From NCBI RefSeq assembly GCF_000687715.1, contig NZ_JHXD01000005.1, positions 97,549 through 161,548 on the forward strand: a stretch of 64,000 nt of DNA. Reading direction: 5' to 3'. This document shows, piece by piece, positions 34,716-43,649 of the stretch. The notes beneath the pieces were generated by a model. The model had not been told where the DNA came from. It saw only the letters and a list, made by a program, of their open reading frames with translations, and ran no database searches. The translations under genes and the position numbers were made by a program. Position 1 is the stretch's first letter, and each line of letters begins with the position of its first letter. This DNA comes from Xylanibacter ruminicola Ga6B6 (GTDB lineage Bacteria > Bacteroidota > Bacteroidia > Bacteroidales > Bacteroidaceae).

Positions 34716-36674
34716 ATGAAAAGGAATACACTAACAACCGTACTCATGCTGTTGGGCGCCACCATGCTGCAGGCCCAGCCGCGTTATGACATGCAGCATA
34801 TCAACCGCGAACAGCTGGATCGTGGCGTGGTAGCCATCCGTAGCGGAAAGCAGGTGATGGTTAGCTGGCGCACACTTACCAGCGATGCCGTTGGTGAGGC
34901 TTTTGATGTGTACCGCAACGGACAAAAGCTCAATTCAGAGCCCTTGCGCCAGGGTGGTACCTTTTTTGTTGATGAGGCACCGCTGGCTGCAGGTGCCACC
35001 TACGAGGTGCGTGGTGGCGGCAAGAACGGCAGCTACCAGTTGCGTGCCGATGCCCCCGAGGGCTATCTGCCCGTCAAGCTGCATAAACCTGCCGATGGCG
35101 TAACACCCGATGGGCGTACGTTTGGCTATACGGCTAACGATGCCAGTGTGGGCGATGTGGATGGCGACGGACAATACGAGATACTGCTGAAGTGGGACCC
35201 CACCAATGCCCACGATAATGCCCACGATGGTTATACCGGTCCAACGCTCTTGGACTGCTACCGACTGGACGGTACGCTGCTGTGGCGTATCGATTTGGGA
35301 ATAAACATCCGGAGCGGCGCTCACTATACACCTTTTATATTTTATGATTTGGATGGCGACGGGCGCGCCGAACTGATGGTGCGTACCAGCGATGGTACCC
35401 TAGATGGAGTAGGGCGCGTGATAGGCGATGCCAATGCCGACTACCGCCACCGTGCGCCTGCCGATGCTGAGAACCCCAAGCCCGAACGCGAGTGGGGAAA
35501 GTATAATAAGCAGGGGCGTCCGATGACAGGACGTATACTTACAGGCAACGAATACATTACTGTTTTTGATGGCTTAACTGGTAAGGCCTTGGATACCAAA
35601 CCCTATGTGCCGGCACGTGGCAACTTGAGCGACTGGGGCGATAACTATGCCAACCGTTCTGATCGTATGTTGGCTGCTGTGGGCTATCTGGATGGCAAGC
35701 ATGCCTCAGCCATCTTCTGTCGCGGCTATTATACCCGTACCGTGCTGGCTGCCTGGGATTGGGACGGGAAAGAACTGAAACAGCACTGGGTGTTCGATAC
35801 CAACAATGAGGGTGTAGGCAAGGATGGCAAACCTTTGCATAGCTATGCGGGTCAGGGCAACCATAACCTGCGTGTGGCTGATATGGATGGCGACGGCTGC
35901 GATGAGATAACCTACGGCTCGATGGCGGTAGATCACGATGGTCGTGGTCTGTATAATACCGGTATGGGGCATGGCGATGCGCTACACCTGATGGTTTTCG
36001 ACCCGAAAAGTATCGAACTGCAGGTGTGGGACTGCCACGAGAACCGCCGCGATGGCAGCGATTTCCGCAATGCCCGTACAGGCGAGGTAATCTTCCAAAT
36101 TCCTTCGAAAAGTGATGTTGGTCGCTGTATGGCGGCAGATATCGATCCCACCAATCCTGGCTTGGAGATGTGGAGTACCGATAGTCATGGCATCCGTAAC
36201 ATGAAGGGCGAGGTGCTTTACACCGCCGAAGATCCCGATGACCCACAGCACAAGCAGCACCTGAAGCTGGGTGGTCGCCACCTGTCGGTTAACTTTGGTA
36301 TCTGGTGGGATGGCGATCTGCTGCGCGAACTGCTCGACCACGAGAGTGTAAGCAAGTACGATTGGCAGAACCATACTATTGTAGATGTCACCAAGTTCGA
36401 AGGGGTGGTGTTCAACAACTGGACCAAGTCGAACCCATGCCTGTCGGCCGATATCTTAGGCGATTGGCGTGAGGAGGTGATAGCCCGCACTCCCGACAGC
36501 AGCGAGCTGCGCATCTTTGTGTCGCCCATCCCTACAGCCTATCGTATCAACTGCCTGATGGAGGATATCCCATACCGCCTTTCAACCGCTGCCCAGAACG
36601 TGGGCTACAACCAGCCATCGGAGCCCGGATTCTACCTCGGACCCGATGAAACCATCAACCCATTCCTTAAGTAG
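34716..36674 (+). CDS. PL11 rhamnogalacturonan endolyase
   Basis: 652 residues; signal peptide to about residue 20 (MLQAQ). Polysaccharide lyase family 11 features (YesW type): the N-terminal Fn3-like segment, then an eight-bladed propeller core with repeated Ca-binding loops GDVDGDGQYEI, YDLDGDGRAEL and ADMDGDGCDEI. Other landmarks are WDPTNAHDNAHDGYTGPTLL, HNLRVADMDG, GRCMAADIDP, LSVNFGIWWDGDLLRELLD and LSADILGDWREEVI. The enzyme cleaves the Rha-GalA backbone of RG-I by beta-elimination, leaving an unsaturated GalA at the new end, the substrate of the GH105 enzyme here. The start at 34716 gives a proper signal peptide and follows the promoter box at 34687-34694. It is divergent from the HTCS gene, so it is an early target of that regulator. 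Confidence 0.95.
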   Translation: MKRNTLTTVLMLLGATMLQAQPRYDMQHINREQLDRGVVAIRSGKQVMVSWRTLTSDAVGEAFDVYRNGQKLNSEPLRQGGTFFVDEAPLAAGATYEVRGGGKNGSYQLRADAPEGYLPVKLHKPADGVTPDGRTFGYTANDASVGDVDGDGQYEILLKWDPTNAHDNAHDGYTGPTLLDCYRLDGTLLWRIDLGINIRSGAHYTPFIFYDLDGDGRAELMVRTSDGTLDGVGRVIGDANADYRHRAPADAENPKPEREWGKYNKQGRPMTGRILTGNEYITVFDGLTGKALDTKPYVPARGNLSDWGDNYANRSDRMLAAVGYLDGKHASAIFCRGYYTRTVLAAWDWDGKELKQHWVFDTNNEGVGKDGKPLHSYAGQGNHNLRVADMDGDGCDEITYGSMAVDHDGRGLYNTGMGHGDALHLMVFDPKSIELQVWDCHENRRDGSDFRNARTGEVIFQIPSKSDVGRCMAADIDPTNPGLEMWSTDSHGIRNMKGEVLYTAEDPDDPQHKQHLKLGGRHLSVNFGIWWDGDLLRELLDHESVSKYDWQNHTIVDVTKFEGVVFNNWTKSNPCLSADILGDWREEVIARTPDSSELRIFVSPIPTAYRINCLMEDIPYRLSTAAQNVGYNQPSEPGFYLGPDETINPFLK

Positions 36675-36699
36675 AAATTTACAAATTGTAACAAATTAG

Positions 36700-36751
36700 G
36701 TGATTTTTCTGATGTATTTTTGCTTTATATCAGAAAAATTACTTAATTTTG
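36700..36751 (+). promoter_or_regulatory. SusC pair 3 promoter with upstream inverted repeat
   Basis: GTGATTTTTCTGAT (36700-36713) and ATCAGAAAAATTAC (36729-36742) pair at 13 of 14 positions. They end 1 bp before the -7 box TAATTTTG (36744-36751). The repeat covers where the -33 region would be, so it suits an operator better than a terminator of PL11, as no T-tract follows. Confidence 0.5.
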
Positions 36752-36819
36752 CGCCTTGAAATAGATGGAAAGATTGTTTTACTAACAATAATAATTAACT
36801 AACTCATCAAAAATTAAAA

Positions 36820-39800
36820 ATGTACAAGATGATTCAAATGTCATCAAGGCGCGTGTGTTTAACATCGGCCTTGGCTGCGTTGCTCTTTGCTAATGCGCCA
36901 GTAAACTATGCTATGGCGTATGGTGGAGTAACAGGAATTCAACAAACAGCAAGTGTAAATGGTGTTGTGGTTGACCAGACTGGCGAAGCCATTATTGGTG
37001 CCACCATCAAAGTTAAGGGCAGCCAGAAGGGTGCCATTAGCGATTACGATGGTAACTTTACCATCGATGCCCAGCGTGGCGACGAGCTTGAGATTAGCTA
37101 CATTGGCTACAAAACTCAGGTTATCAAGGTTTCTGGTCAGCATGTAAAGGTAACATTGCTGGAGGACTCTAAAGCACTTCAGGAGGTAGTAGTTGTAGGT
37201 TTCGGTACCCAGAAGAAGGTTAACCTTACAGGTGCCGTTTCTGTTGTAGATGGCGACGAGCTGGCTCAGCGCCCCGTTGCTAATGCCGCTCAGGCTTTGC
37301 AGGGTGTAGTACCCGGACTGCAGATTGCATCAACCAGTGGTTCGCTCGACGCTTCGCCCAGCATCAATGTTCGTGGTACTGCCACTATCGGTGAGGGTTC
37401 AAGCGGTTCGCCTCTGATTCTGATCGATGGTATGGAGGGCGACCTGAACACCATCAACCCACAGGATATCCAGAGCATTTCTGTTCTGAAGGATGCTGCA
37501 GCATCATCAATCTATGGTAGCCGTGCACCTTTCGGTGTTATCCTGATTACCACTAAGAATGGTGGCAAGGATAGCAAGGTAAAGGTTAACTATAACAACA
37601 GCTTCCGTTTCAGCAACCTGATTCGTGGTAAGCACATGATGAATTCGGTTGACTACGCTTCGTGGTTGAACGATGCCAAGACCAATCAGGGTCAGTCGGT
37701 ATTCTTCGATGCTGAGCGTATGGCAGCCATCAAGGAGTATCACGAGGCCACACCAGTAGGTCCTGGCACACGTCGTACTGCCGATGGTAAGCTGGTTTAC
37801 GCTATCGGTTCGCAGAACGGTGTAACCTGGGACGACGGTTACGGCTACGGTATCGATGATGTCGACTGGTATGATGTGGTTTATAAGAACTCTGCTTTCT
37901 CGCAGGAGCACAACGCCAGCGTAAACGGTGGTTCGGATAAGCTTAACTTCTACGCATCAATCGGCTACCTTGATCAGGGTGGTTTCATGAACATGGGTAG
38001 CGATGGTTTCAAGCGTTACAACGGTACAGCCAAGATGAACATCGAGCTGGCCAAGTGGATCCGCATGAACTACAACATGCGTTTTGCCCGCACAAACTAC
38101 CATCGTCCTGCTGCACTTACTAGCAGCCTGTATAACGATATGGCCCGTCAGGGATGGCCTATGCTGCCTCTGTACGATCGCAACGGTTATCTGTACTCTT
38201 CACCATCACCAGCTCTGGCTTTGGCTACAGGTGGTACCGACCGTAAGGAGCGCGATGTACTTAACCATCAGCTTGGTTTCGTTATCGAGCCTGTTAAGAA
38301 CTGGATTACACATATCGATTTTAACTACAAAGTAGATAACGCTATCCGTCACTGGGATAGTCAGCGCACTTACAACCACAACGTGGCTGGCGAGGCTATC
38401 ATCTACAACCAGGGCTCAAACGTTCACGAGGATGAGGCTAAGGATAACTACCTGAACTTCCAGGCTTACACCGAGTACACTTGGAGTATGGCCGAGAAGC
38501 ACAACTTCCATGTAATGGGCGGTTTCCAGACCGAGCAGCTCAAGCGCACCGTATTCGGTTTGCAGCGTAACGGTATCCTGGATCCTTCTAAGGCTGAGGT
38601 TGACCTGACTAATGGTCTGAGCTACTCAGGCGAGGCTATCGTTCCTGATGTGAACGGTTCGCGCAACCAGTGGCAGACAGCCGGTTTCTTCGGTCGTGTT
38701 AACTACAACTACGACGAGAAGTACCTGTTCGAGGCTAACCTGCGTTACGATGGTACCTCACGTTTCCGTAGCGATAAGATGTGGAAGCTGTTCCCATCAG
38801 TATCGCTGGGTTGGAACATTGCCCGCGAGCAGTTCTGGGAGAACCTGGCTGGTACTGTTAACACCCTGAAGCTGCGTGCTTCGTACGGTTCGCTGGGTAA
38901 CCAGAATATCAACAACTGGTATCAGACTTACCAGACTATCGCTTACAACTCTGTAGCCGGTACATGGTTGCAGAATGGTGCTAAGCCTAACACCACCAGC
39001 GCTCCTGGACTGGTTTCGGCTCTGCTTACATGGGAGAAGGTTGAGAGCTACGACCTCGGTCTCGACTTCGGTGCTTTCAATAACCGTTTGACTGGTACTT
39101 TCGATTACTATATCCGTAACACTAAGGATATGGTTGGTAACGCTCCTGAGCTGCCTGCCATCCTTGGTACAAGCGTGCCTGTAACTAACAATACCGACTT
39201 GCGTACTACTGGTTGGGAGTTGCAGATTAGCTGGCGCGACGTGCTGAAGAACGGTTTGTCGTATGGTGTAACATTCAACATCTCTGATGCCCGTACCAAG
39301 ATTACCCGTTATCCTAACAACCCAACTGGTTCTATCAACAACTACATCGAGGGTCGTTACATGAACGAGATCTGGGGCTTCGAGACCATCGGTATCGCTA
39401 AGAGCGACGAGGAGATGAATGCTCACCTGGCTAAGGCCGATCAGAGCTCGCTGGGAAGCAACTGGGCTGCTGGTGATATCATGTACCGCGACCTGAATAA
39501 TGATGGTAAAATTTCACGTGGTGCACAGACACTCGACGACCACGGCGACTTGAAGGTGATTGGTAACTCTACACCTCGTTACCTGGTAGGTTTGAACCTG
39601 AATGCAGCTTACAAGGGCTTTGATATCAGCGCTTTCTTCCAGGGTGTGATGAAGCGCGACTGGTGGATTGGCGGCTCATGGGGCGGTGGTCTCGAGTATC
39701 TGTTCGGTACCACAAACTCATGGGAGTGGTGGAGCGTAGGTATCACCGACGTTCAGGATTACTATCGCGATGCCAACACATGGTCGGTACAGAATGGTTA

Positions 39801-40116
39801 CCAGGAGGCTAATCAGGATGCCTGGTTGCCACGCGTACAGTTCAGCGATAAGAACGAGCAGGCCCAGACACGTTACCTGATGAATGGTGCTTATGTTCGC
39901 CTGAAGAACCTGCAGCTGGGTTACACCCTGCCACGCCAGATTACACAGCCTTGGGGTATCAGTAACCTGCGTGTATTTGTTTCGGCCGAGAACCTGTTTA
40001 CTATCACCAAGATGCCTCACCAGTTCGATCCTGAGCTGATGTCGAACTCGGTTGATCAGAACAACGGCTATCCTTTGCAGAAGACATTTGCATTCGGTCT
40101 TAACGTATCATTCTAA
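36820..40116 (+). CDS. SusC-family TonB-dependent transporter, PUL pair 3
   Basis: 1098 residues. Signal peptide likely cleaved near NYAMA (about residue 33). CarboxypepD_reg-like domain about 45-130 (GVVVDQTGEAIIGATIKVKG), then ALQEVVVVGFGTQKKVNLTGAV, plug with AAASSIYGSRAPFGVILITTKNG (the APFGV variant instead of ANGV marks a distinct SusC subgroup), and the barrel ending LNVSF with terminal Phe. The SusD partner begins 34 nt after the stop. Preceded by an inverted repeat and -7 box about 70 nt upstream, so it is transcribed apart from PL11. Confidence 0.95.
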   Translation: MYKMIQMSSRRVCLTSALAALLFANAPVNYAMAYGGVTGIQQTASVNGVVVDQTGEAIIGATIKVKGSQKGAISDYDGNFTIDAQRGDELEISYIGYKTQVIKVSGQHVKVTLLEDSKALQEVVVVGFGTQKKVNLTGAVSVVDGDELAQRPVANAAQALQGVVPGLQIASTSGSLDASPSINVRGTATIGEGSSGSPLILIDGMEGDLNTINPQDIQSISVLKDAAASSIYGSRAPFGVILITTKNGGKDSKVKVNYNNSFRFSNLIRGKHMMNSVDYASWLNDAKTNQGQSVFFDAERMAAIKEYHEATPVGPGTRRTADGKLVYAIGSQNGVTWDDGYGYGIDDVDWYDVVYKNSAFSQEHNASVNGGSDKLNFYASIGYLDQGGFMNMGSDGFKRYNGTAKMNIELAKWIRMNYNMRFARTNYHRPAALTSSLYNDMARQGWPMLPLYDRNGYLYSSPSPALALATGGTDRKERDVLNHQLGFVIEPVKNWITHIDFNYKVDNAIRHWDSQRTYNHNVAGEAIIYNQGSNVHEDEAKDNYLNFQAYTEYTWSMAEKHNFHVMGGFQTEQLKRTVFGLQRNGILDPSKAEVDLTNGLSYSGEAIVPDVNGSRNQWQTAGFFGRVNYNYDEKYLFEANLRYDGTSRFRSDKMWKLFPSVSLGWNIAREQFWENLAGTVNTLKLRASYGSLGNQNINNWYQTYQTIAYNSVAGTWLQNGAKPNTTSAPGLVSALLTWEKVESYDLGLDFGAFNNRLTGTFDYYIRNTKDMVGNAPELPAILGTSVPVTNNTDLRTTGWELQISWRDVLKNGLSYGVTFNISDARTKITRYPNNPTGSINNYIEGRYMNEIWGFETIGIAKSDEEMNAHLAKADQSSLGSNWAAGDIMYRDLNNDGKISRGAQTLDDHGDLKVIGNSTPRYLVGLNLNAAYKGFDISAFFQGVMKRDWWIGGSWGGGLEYLFGTTNSWEWWSVGITDVQDYYRDANTWSVQNGYQEANQDAWLPRVQFSDKNEQAQTRYLMNGAYVRLKNLQLGYTLPRQITQPWGISNLRVFVSAENLFTITKMPHQFDPELMSNSVDQNNGYPLQKTFAFGLNVSF

Positions 40117-40150
40117 TGGTAAACATTCACGTATTAAATAATAGAAAATT

Positions 40151-42151
40151 ATGAAACTCTATAAATCATCATTCATAGCATTGGCTCTTACTGCGAGTGT
40201 AACTGCATGTACCGACTACCTGGAGCAGGAGCCACCATCATCGCTGACACCAGAGAATTTCTACACCAGCGAGGATCAGGTTCAGGCTGTAGCAAACCGT
40301 TTCTATCAGGACATCATGCCTGGTCACGGCGGTTGGGACTACGGTACCTACACCAACGATAACAATACCGACGTGCAGGCTGCCCGCACACCAAGCGCTA
40401 AGTTCTCGGCTAACCTCTGGCACACAGCTCAGAGCGAGAGCGACTGGTCATGGGGTAACATCCGCAACATTAACTATCAGCTGGCTCAGCTCAAGGCTAA
40501 GCTGGCCGAGAATGCTATCAGCGGTAACGAGACCAATATCCGTCAGTATATCGGCGAGGTTTACTTCTTCCGTGCATACGCTTACTTCGATATGCTGAAG
40601 AAGTATGGCGACCTGCCTATCCTTACCGAGGCTCTGCCCGACGACGAGAGCGTACTGGTTGCAGCCAGCCATCGTCAGCCTTGTAACGAGGTGGCCCGTT
40701 TCATCGTTAACAACCTTGATACAGCCATCACTTACATGAAGGAGGATTTCGAGAAGCGTCACACACGTATCTCTGCCGATGCTGCCAAGCTGTTCAAGAG
40801 CCGCGTAGCCCTTTACATGGGTTCATGGCTTACCAACTTTGCCGGCACTCCATTTGTGCCCAATGGTGCAGGTTGGCCAGGTGCTGCCAAGAATCCTAAC
40901 TACCAGTTCCCCACTGGCTCTATCGAGAACGAGGCTAAGTACTTCTTCGAGACAGCAGCCGCTGCCGCCGAGCAGGTAGCCGATAAGTATAAGAACAGTC
41001 TGACTGTTAACAACGGTGTTGTTCCTCAGGCCGAGGGTGAGAGCAATCCTTACCTCGAGTTGTGGGGCACTACTAACTGCGCTGGCAAGAGCGAGATTCT
41101 GTTGTGGCGCGAGTACAGCAAGTCGCTGGGTATCCAGAACGATGTTGAGGTAGCTGTTGAGAAGGGAAATATCGGTACAGGCGTTACCCGTTCGCTGGTT
41201 GAGCGCTACGTGATGGCCGATGGTAAGCCCATTTACGCTTCGGCTTATACTTACGACGATTCTGAGATTGCCAAGGTAGTTGAGAATCGCGACCCACGTT
41301 TGCAGGTTATGCTTAAGGTGCCCGGACAGGTTAACTGCTTTAAGAACGTTACCGACGATGCTGGTACACACTGGACTGAGACTGAGCCTACACCAAACAT
41401 CACCAACGCTAATGCCGAGGATGGTTACATTACCGGTTATGCTATCCGTAAGGGTATGACCTTCGACCGTGCACTCACCGCCAATGGTGGTAGCTACAAC
41501 GCTTGTGTGATTTTCCGCGCTACCGAGGCTCTGCTCAACTACATCGAGGCTGAGTACATGCTCACAAAGAACATCAACTCTGGTAAGATTCTGGAGTATT
41601 GGAAGAAGGTTCGTCAGGCTGCCGGCTTTACTGGTGCCGCTATCGATCCTCAGGTAACTATCGCTGCTACCGATATGACCAAGGAGACACTCGACTGGGG
41701 TGCTTACACCGCTGGCGAGCTGCTCACCGATGCTACACTTTACAACATCCGTCGTGAGCGTAGCTGTGAGTTCCTGGCCGAGGGCTTGCGCGATATGGAC
41801 CTGAAGCGTTGGCGCTCATACGAGCAGCTGATTAAGAAGCCCGTATATGCTGAGGGTATCCACCTGTGGAATACACCTATGGAGAAGTGGTACAACGACC
41901 TGGTTGCCGATGGTTCAAGCAGCTCTAACGTATCACAGAAGAGCATCAGCGAGTACCACTGCCCACACGTGGTTAACATGACCAACAATAGCTATGCTAA
42001 GGGATTGACATGGCGTATGGCCTACTATCTGCAGCCACTGCCTCTGCGTCAGTTCCTGCTCACAGCAGCCGACCACGCCAGCATCGATCAGAGTCCGATG
42101 TACCAGAACCCATATTGGCCCACCGAGACCGATGCCCCTGCACAGCAGTAA
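40151..42151 (+). CDS. SusD-family glycan-binding lipoprotein, PUL pair 3
   Basis: 666 residues. Lipobox SVTAC gives lipid Cys20 followed by TDYLEQEPPSSLTPENFYTSEDQV, the standard SusD N-terminus. Further landmarks: IGEVYFFRAYAYFDMLKKYGDLPI, RATEALLNYIEAEYMLTKN and NIRRERSCEFLAEGLRDMDLKRWRSYEQL. It sits on the outer membrane as the lid of SusC pair 3 and delivers oligosaccharide. A strong terminator follows 23 nt after the stop, closing the SusC/D transcript. Confidence 0.95.
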   Translation: MKLYKSSFIALALTASVTACTDYLEQEPPSSLTPENFYTSEDQVQAVANRFYQDIMPGHGGWDYGTYTNDNNTDVQAARTPSAKFSANLWHTAQSESDWSWGNIRNINYQLAQLKAKLAENAISGNETNIRQYIGEVYFFRAYAYFDMLKKYGDLPILTEALPDDESVLVAASHRQPCNEVARFIVNNLDTAITYMKEDFEKRHTRISADAAKLFKSRVALYMGSWLTNFAGTPFVPNGAGWPGAAKNPNYQFPTGSIENEAKYFFETAAAAAEQVADKYKNSLTVNNGVVPQAEGESNPYLELWGTTNCAGKSEILLWREYSKSLGIQNDVEVAVEKGNIGTGVTRSLVERYVMADGKPIYASAYTYDDSEIAKVVENRDPRLQVMLKVPGQVNCFKNVTDDAGTHWTETEPTPNITNANAEDGYITGYAIRKGMTFDRALTANGGSYNACVIFRATEALLNYIEAEYMLTKNINSGKILEYWKKVRQAAGFTGAAIDPQVTIAATDMTKETLDWGAYTAGELLTDATLYNIRRERSCEFLAEGLRDMDLKRWRSYEQLIKKPVYAEGIHLWNTPMEKWYNDLVADGSSSSNVSQKSISEYHCPHVVNMTNNSYAKGLTWRMAYYLQPLPLRQFLLTAADHASIDQSPMYQNPYWPTETDAPAQQ

Positions 42152-42174
42152 TCTGATATCAGATATCCATTCAA

Positions 42175-42208
42175 GGGTCTCTCGCCATTTGGCGGGAGCC
42201 CTTTTTTT
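42175..42208 (+). terminator. Rho-independent terminator after SusC/SusD pair 3
   Basis: GGGTCTCTCGCC (42175-42186) pairs with GGCGGGAGCCC (42191-42201) around an ATTT loop, followed by seven T, then more T. Confidence 0.92.
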
Positions 42209-42280
42209 GTTTTTTTTATTCCGTAAAATAATCCATATATAATCATTATTTTTTCTATGTGTTTTGAATGGGAAATGCAT

Positions 42281-42288
42281 TACCTTTG
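42281..42288 (+). promoter_or_regulatory. -7 box of sugar porter operon
   Basis: TACCTTTG, 18 nt before the ATG at 42307. It makes the in-frame ATG at 42268 impossible as the start. Confidence 0.65.
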
Positions 42289-42306
42289 CAGCGAGTAATT
42301 AAAAAC

Positions 42307-43611
42307 ATGATAGATATGCAAGGATATAGCAAAGGTTTTCTGTATTTCATCTGCGCCGTGTCGGCCATGGGCGGACTGCTTTTTGGCTACGACTGGGTGG
42401 TGATAGGCGGTGCCAAACCGTTTTATGAGTTGTATTTTGCCATTAGCCATTCGCCTTTAATGCAAGGTGTAGCTATGACTACGGCCTTGATTGGTTGTCT
42501 GGTAGGCGCGATGGTGGCAGGTGCCGCTGCCGATAAGTACGGTCGCAAACCGCTGTTGATGACATCGGCAGTACTGTTTACGGTATCGGCCATCGCCACG
42601 GGCTTGTTCAATGATTTCACCTTATTTAATATTGCCCGTTTTGTGGGTGGTATAGGCATCGGTGTGGCTTCGGCCTTGGCACCTATGTATATTGCCGAGG
42701 TGAGTCCGGCCGAGATCCGCGGACGCATGGTGAGTCTGAACCAGATGACCATTGTGCTTGGTATACTTGGTGCGCAAATCGTAAACATGCTTTTGGCGCG
42801 TGATACGGCTGTAGCCGAGAGTCAGGCGTGGAATGTAGAGTGGGGCTGGCGCTGGATGTTCTGGGCCGAAACAGCTCCTGCAGCATTGTTCCTGCTGATG
42901 AGTTTCTTCATACCCGAGAGCCCCGTGTATTTGGCATTAAAGCAGGGTAAAACCGATGGCTCGCTGAAGCGCGAGGCTGGTTTTGGCGAATTGTTCCAGC
43001 ACAAATATGGCAAGGTTTTGCTGTTGGGTTTGGTTATAGCCGTGTTCCAGCAGTGGTGTGGCACCAACGTGATTTTTAACTACGCTCAGGAGATTTTTGT
43101 GGGTGCAGGCTTCGATGTGGATGGTATGTTTATCAATATTGTGATTACAGGTATCGCCAATGTGGTGTTTACGTTTGTGGCACTCTATACCATCGAGAAG
43201 TGGGGCCGCCGTACGCTCATTCTGATTGGTGCCGGCGGACTGGGACTGATTTACCTCACCCTTGGCACCTGCTACTTTATGGGCCTTACGGGCATGCTGA
43301 TGGTAGCCCTGGTAGTGGCTGCTATCTCTGTGTATGCCATGACGTTAGGCCCTGTTACGTGGACGCTGCTGGCCGAGATATTCCCACACCGTGTGCGTGG
43401 CATCGCCATGGCTACGTGTACTTTTGCCCTTTGGGTGGGCTGTTGTACGCTTACCTTCTCGTTCCCATCCATGAATGCGGCCTTAGGCAGTAGCGGTACG
43501 TTCTGGATTTATAGCGGCATCTGCGTGTGTGCCTTTATCTATCTGCTGCGCAACTGTCCCGAAACCAAAGGCAAGAGTCTGGAGGATTTGGAAAAAGAAT
43601 TGGTAAAATAA
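42307..43611 (+). CDS. MFS sugar porter (sugar:H+ symporter)
   Basis: 434 residues, 12 predicted transmembrane helices. Sugar-porter family signatures: GGLLFGYDWVVIGG in helix 1, ADKYGRKPLL in loop 2-3, MYIAEVSPAEIRGRMVSLNQ, FFIPESPVYL, FQQWCGTNVIFNYAQEIF (helix 7), EKWGRRTLILIG, and the C-terminal PETKGKSLEDLE. It imports a monosaccharide across the inner membrane with protons. In this PUL the likely cargo is galactose or rhamnose released in the periplasm, but the relatives also carry xylose, arabinose and glucose. First gene of an operon with the DUF5107-TPR and GH2 genes. An ATG 9 nt later (42316) is also possible. Confidence 0.92.
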   Translation: MIDMQGYSKGFLYFICAVSAMGGLLFGYDWVVIGGAKPFYELYFAISHSPLMQGVAMTTALIGCLVGAMVAGAAADKYGRKPLLMTSAVLFTVSAIATGLFNDFTLFNIARFVGGIGIGVASALAPMYIAEVSPAEIRGRMVSLNQMTIVLGILGAQIVNMLLARDTAVAESQAWNVEWGWRWMFWAETAPAALFLLMSFFIPESPVYLALKQGKTDGSLKREAGFGELFQHKYGKVLLLGLVIAVFQQWCGTNVIFNYAQEIFVGAGFDVDGMFINIVITGIANVVFTFVALYTIEKWGRRTLILIGAGGLGLIYLTLGTCYFMGLTGMLMVALVVAAISVYAMTLGPVTWTLLAEIFPHRVRGIAMATCTFALWVGCCTLTFSFPSMNAALGSSGTFWIYSGICVCAFIYLLRNCPETKGKSLEDLEKELVK

Positions 43612-43649
43612 CCATATAAATTGTAAATAGTAAAATTGTAAATATAGAG

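Noticed and set aside
36700..36742. Terminator of the PL11 gene
   Set aside because: The stem is A/T-rich and no T-tract follows on the + strand, and it abuts a -7 box; operator use is more likely.
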